From Microbulbifer sp. GL-2 (GTDB taxonomy: Bacteria > Pseudomonadota > Gammaproteobacteria > Pseudomonadales > Cellvibrionaceae): a stretch of DNA of 64,000 nt. Each line of letters begins with the position of its first letter. Positions within the stretch are counted from its first letter, which is position 1. Positions 61,556 through 64,000 of the stretch are shown piece by piece. The notes below the pieces were generated by a model. It did not search any database. It was not told where the DNA came from and saw only the letters and a program-made list of their open reading frames with translations. The translations under genes were made by a program, and so were the position numbers. Location: contig NZ_AP019807.1 of the NCBI RefSeq assembly GCF_007183175.1, positions 744,001-808,000 of the forward strand, in the 5' to 3' direction.

Positions 61556-62113
61556 ATGAAAATACACAATTATTTAATCGTCGGGGCCCTGCTCTGGACC
61601 GTAGCTGGCACCCCCACTTTAGCCGCTCAACCCAACCCTCATACAGAGCACAGTGGCGACCGGCACCCAGTGGTGGAAATACCGATGTACACTGCAGCGC
61701 CGAGAATTGAGTTGGATATCAGCCGGGATACAATGTCCGGATTCAATTTACACATTAACTACGACCGCTTTGAGCTGGAATCACCACGATATGCCAATGA
61801 TGTGCCGCAACAATTTCTTGAGGGACATGCACACCTTTATATCAATGGTAAAAAGGTTCAACGCCTCTATGCTGCGGATATGCATTTACCGGAAAAACTA
61901 TTGCAGCCTGGCTTTAACCAAATCACCGTTACCCTGAATGCCCACGATCACAGTACCTGGAGCCGAGGCGGTAAGCGGATACTGGCAACCCTGTTTATTC
62001 AGCGCGACCGGAAGAATTTTATCCTGCATCGTTTTTCCACCTCCCCGATTTCCACTGGGAAGCACAATGAAAATCCGGCGCAGGCATTTGGGGTGGTCGG
62101 CACCGGTAATTGA
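61556..62113 (+). CDS. Secreted hypothetical protein, His-containing
   Basis: 185 residues from the ATG at 61556 (GGAG ten bases upstream). A signal peptide (cleavage after LAA) precedes a beta-rich mature protein with spaced His: NPHTEHSGDRHPVVEI, FNLHINYDRF, FLEGHAHLYINGKKVQRLY, ADMHLPEK and NAHDHSTWSRGG. The HAHLYINGKK..R motif suggests a cupredoxin-like or metal-binding domain, but I cannot name the family. Linked to the YHYH lipoprotein gene by 30 bases, so probably co-transcribed. Confidence 0.7.
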   Translation: MKIHNYLIVGALLWTVAGTPTLAAQPNPHTEHSGDRHPVVEIPMYTAAPRIELDISRDTMSGFNLHINYDRFELESPRYANDVPQQFLEGHAHLYINGKKVQRLYAADMHLPEKLLQPGFNQITVTLNAHDHSTWSRGGKRILATLFIQRDRKNFILHRFSTSPISTGKHNENPAQAFGVVGTGN

Positions 62114-62293
62114 GCCTTCACTCATCACTGGAAAATTTTTACTTACCCAAGTGGAGCAGGGGCAAGAAAATTGCTCCTGTGTTAACTGTAAGTGTACGCT
62201 TGTGTCACTCATAACCAGTACAGGTAAGGCCTTGGATAGGCGGAACAGGAGTGTCTGCTGCACTTATAGCTTTTAAGAAGAACCCAAAACGAT

Positions 62294-63754
62294 ATGTCCT
62301 TAAATATTCGTTACAAGCTCAGCCTGGCATTTTTGCTCACCACTGCAATTACCGTAGGTGGCATGTTTGTATTTTTCCAATGGAGCTTTAGCCACGGCTT
62401 TCTCGCCTATATGCGCGCACAGGAACTGCGCGATGTGGAGGACCTAGCCCAGGCACTCGAAGACTTTTATGTGCACAAAGGAAGCTGGCAGTCCCTGGAA
62501 GGCAATAGCCATGAGTGGCTGAATCTGCACAGGCAAACTATCTTGCGTCAACTTGGACAACTGCCACCACCACCGCCCCCCGGCAGACCGGGCAGACCTC
62601 CCAGGGGTATGGGTGCTGATGTCGACAGGCCCGGTATGCTCCCCCCCTCTGGTGACCGGCTCGGGCCTCGCCTGAGCCTGCTGGACAATGAAAAGCGACT
62701 GGTAATCGGTCGCCCAGCATCGGCGGATAAACTGCTCTACCAGCCTATTCTGGTGGAAGGTAAAACGATGGGCTATCTCACAATCAATCCCCCCGCTTCC
62801 CTGTCCAACAATTATGAACAGGGATTTATCCAACAACAGTCACGTACTTTTGCGCTGATCTCCATTGTCACCTTTGTCCTCGCCCTGGGTATTGCTCTCC
62901 CCCTGGCATGGCAACTGGTACGCCCTATCCGCCGCCTTGCCGAGGCTACCCACCGTCTCACTTCCGGCGATTACAGAAGCCGTATTGATATTGAGCGTAG
63001 CGATGAGCTGGGACAGTTGAGTGCTGATTTCAATAGGCTGGCAGCGACCCTGGAAGCCAATGAACACGCGCGAAGCCGCTGGATGGCAGATATATCCCAC
63101 GAGTTGCGTACTCCATTAGCAGTGTTGAAAGGGCAGATTGAGGCATTGCAGGATGGCGTGCGCACTGCATCACCAAAAAACCTCGATATCCTGCACGATA
63201 AAATTCACCAGCTGAATCGCTTGATCAATGACCTCTACGAACTATCCCTATCCGATGTAGGAACCCTGAGATACAGCAAAGCCGAAATCCCCCTGGGCCC
63301 GCTGCTTAATAATGCGGTCAATGATTTCCTCAGTGCCTTTGAGCAAAAAAATATTGCACTGGTACTGACCAATAAACTTGCGGCAGACAATCTGATTTAT
63401 GCAGACGAAGCACGCCTGCAGCAACTGTTTGGCAACCTCCTAACCAACAGCCTGCGCTATACCGATAGTGGTGGCCAACTGCGAATTTCCGCCCGCACGG
63501 AAGAGCAAACCATTATTATAACTTTTGAAGATTCTGTCCCAGGGGTCACCAGCGGAGATATCCCCCATCTGTTCGACCGTCTGTACCGCACCGACAGCTC
63601 TCGCAGCCGCGAGACCGGTGGCGCTGGCCTGGGACTGTCTATCTGTCAAAATATTGTCAAAGCTCACGAGGGTAGTATATCGGCCACCTCATCACCCCTG
63701 GGTGGCCTGAAAATCAGTATTTTTCTCCCCCTTACTCAGCGGATCAAATGGTAA
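62294..63754 (+). CDS. baeS: Sensor histidine kinase, BaeS-like
   Basis: 486 residues. Two membrane helices (about 10-30 and 195-215) bound a periplasmic sensor of about 160 residues with a Pro/Gly-rich stretch (QLPPPPPPGRPGRPPRGMG). HAMP follows (RPIRRLAEATHRLTSGDY), then the phosphoacceptor His269 in DISHELRTPLAVLKG and the catalytic domain with NLLTNSLRYT, DSVPGVTSGD, FDRLYRTD and GGAGLGLSI. It would phosphorylate the response regulator that overlaps its end. BaeS-like by the regulator, but the sensor is distinct. Confidence 0.9.
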   Translation: MSLNIRYKLSLAFLLTTAITVGGMFVFFQWSFSHGFLAYMRAQELRDVEDLAQALEDFYVHKGSWQSLEGNSHEWLNLHRQTILRQLGQLPPPPPPGRPGRPPRGMGADVDRPGMLPPSGDRLGPRLSLLDNEKRLVIGRPASADKLLYQPILVEGKTMGYLTINPPASLSNNYEQGFIQQQSRTFALISIVTFVLALGIALPLAWQLVRPIRRLAEATHRLTSGDYRSRIDIERSDELGQLSADFNRLAATLEANEHARSRWMADISHELRTPLAVLKGQIEALQDGVRTASPKNLDILHDKIHQLNRLINDLYELSLSDVGTLRYSKAEIPLGPLLNNAVNDFLSAFEQKNIALVLTNKLAADNLIYADEARLQQLFGNLLTNSLRYTDSGGQLRISARTEEQTIIITFEDSVPGVTSGDIPHLFDRLYRTDSSRSRETGGAGLGLSICQNIVKAHEGSISATSSPLGGLKISIFLPLTQRIKW

Positions 63755-64000
63755 AAATAATGACCGCAAAAATTCTCATTGTTGAAGATGAAACCGAACT
63801 GGCCAACTTGTTACTGGATTATCTACACGCCGCCGAATACCAGGCCAATATTCTTTCTGATGGCAATCAGGTGATCCCCTATGTCGATTCCCAGACACCA
63901 GATTTAATTTTGCTGGACCTAATGTTGCCCGGTAAAGGTGGGCTGGAAATCTGCAAGGAAATCCGCCTTAACAGCAGCGTACCCATTATTATGATGACCG
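63748..64000 (+). CDS. baeR: Response regulator BaeR-like, N-terminal part (cut by window end)
   Basis: 84 residues are visible of an OmpR-type regulator. The receiver domain has ILIVEDETELANLLLDYL, the phosphoacceptor Asp57 in LILLDLMLPGKGGLEICKEI, and the VPIIMMT strand with its Thr. The DYL.AA.Y and QVIPYV wording is close to BaeR. The ATG at 63748 overlaps the kinase stop and has GCGGA upstream; an in-frame ATG at 63760 is an alternative. The DNA-binding half lies past 64000. Confidence 0.9.
   Translation, partial: MVKIMTAKILIVEDETELANLLLDYLHAAEYQANILSDGNQVIPYVDSQTPDLILLDLMLPGKGGLEICKEIRLNSSVPIIMMT

Overview
The window looks like a chromosomal piece of a marine gammaproteobacterium. The best guess is a Cellvibrionales/Microbulbifer-like organism, judged from an Rnf operon, a BaeSR-type two-component system, a holD-like gene beside rimI, an AT-hook histone-like protein and many lipoproteins. 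The assignment is by gene content only; no 16S or database search was possible. No tRNA, rRNA, CRISPR array, prophage or insertion sequence was seen.

Layout. 1-1580: end of the Rnf operon (rnfD end, rnfG, rnfE). 1.9-9 kb: a TetR regulator, a paired lipoprotein diheme/beta-helix module on the minus strand, a small secreted protein, a Yip1-like membrane protein and ilvE. 9.2-24.4 kb: a long one-direction cluster of envelope genes (TPR/TonB-C protein, Ser-rich lipoprotein, other lipoproteins, a PEGA plus SUMF1-like protein, a MotA/TolQ/ExbB-like channel, an Hsp70/actin-fold-like protein, two VWA proteins and an M48 protease). This is the best candidate for an undescribed system. 24.6-33.6 kb: metabolic genes (acyl-CoA ligase, glycerophosphodiesterase, enoyl-CoA hydratase, a guanidino-hydrolase/carbamoylase pair, tryptophan dioxygenase, methylglyoxal synthase) and a lone ExbD. 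33.6-35.8 kb: a gene-poor stretch leading to a structured leader and an AT-hook histone-like gene. 35.8-50.3 kb: a kinase, an RND efflux pair with a broken pump gene, a cNMP-binding protein, a chalcone-isomerase-like/TonB-C pair, an M13 peptidase and two MFS-acyltransferase paralogues. 50.4-53.7 kb: cytochrome c-FTR1 iron permease divergent from gpx-ohrR, with readable promoters and operators, then a 9-bp minisatellite. 53.7-58.3 kb: leuA with a candidate leucine attenuator, a HolD-like gene, rimI and a MATE pump. 58.5-64 kb: two YHYH proteins, a His-containing secreted protein and baeS/baeR.

Three reading-frame breaks between 37.5 and 48.1 kb (RND pump, chalcone-isomerase-like/TonB-C junction, MFS-acyltransferase C-terminus) are each repaired by adding one base to a G or C homopolymer. 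This is either a systematic sequencing under-call or a real set of slip mutations; annotation of those genes should be read with that in mind.
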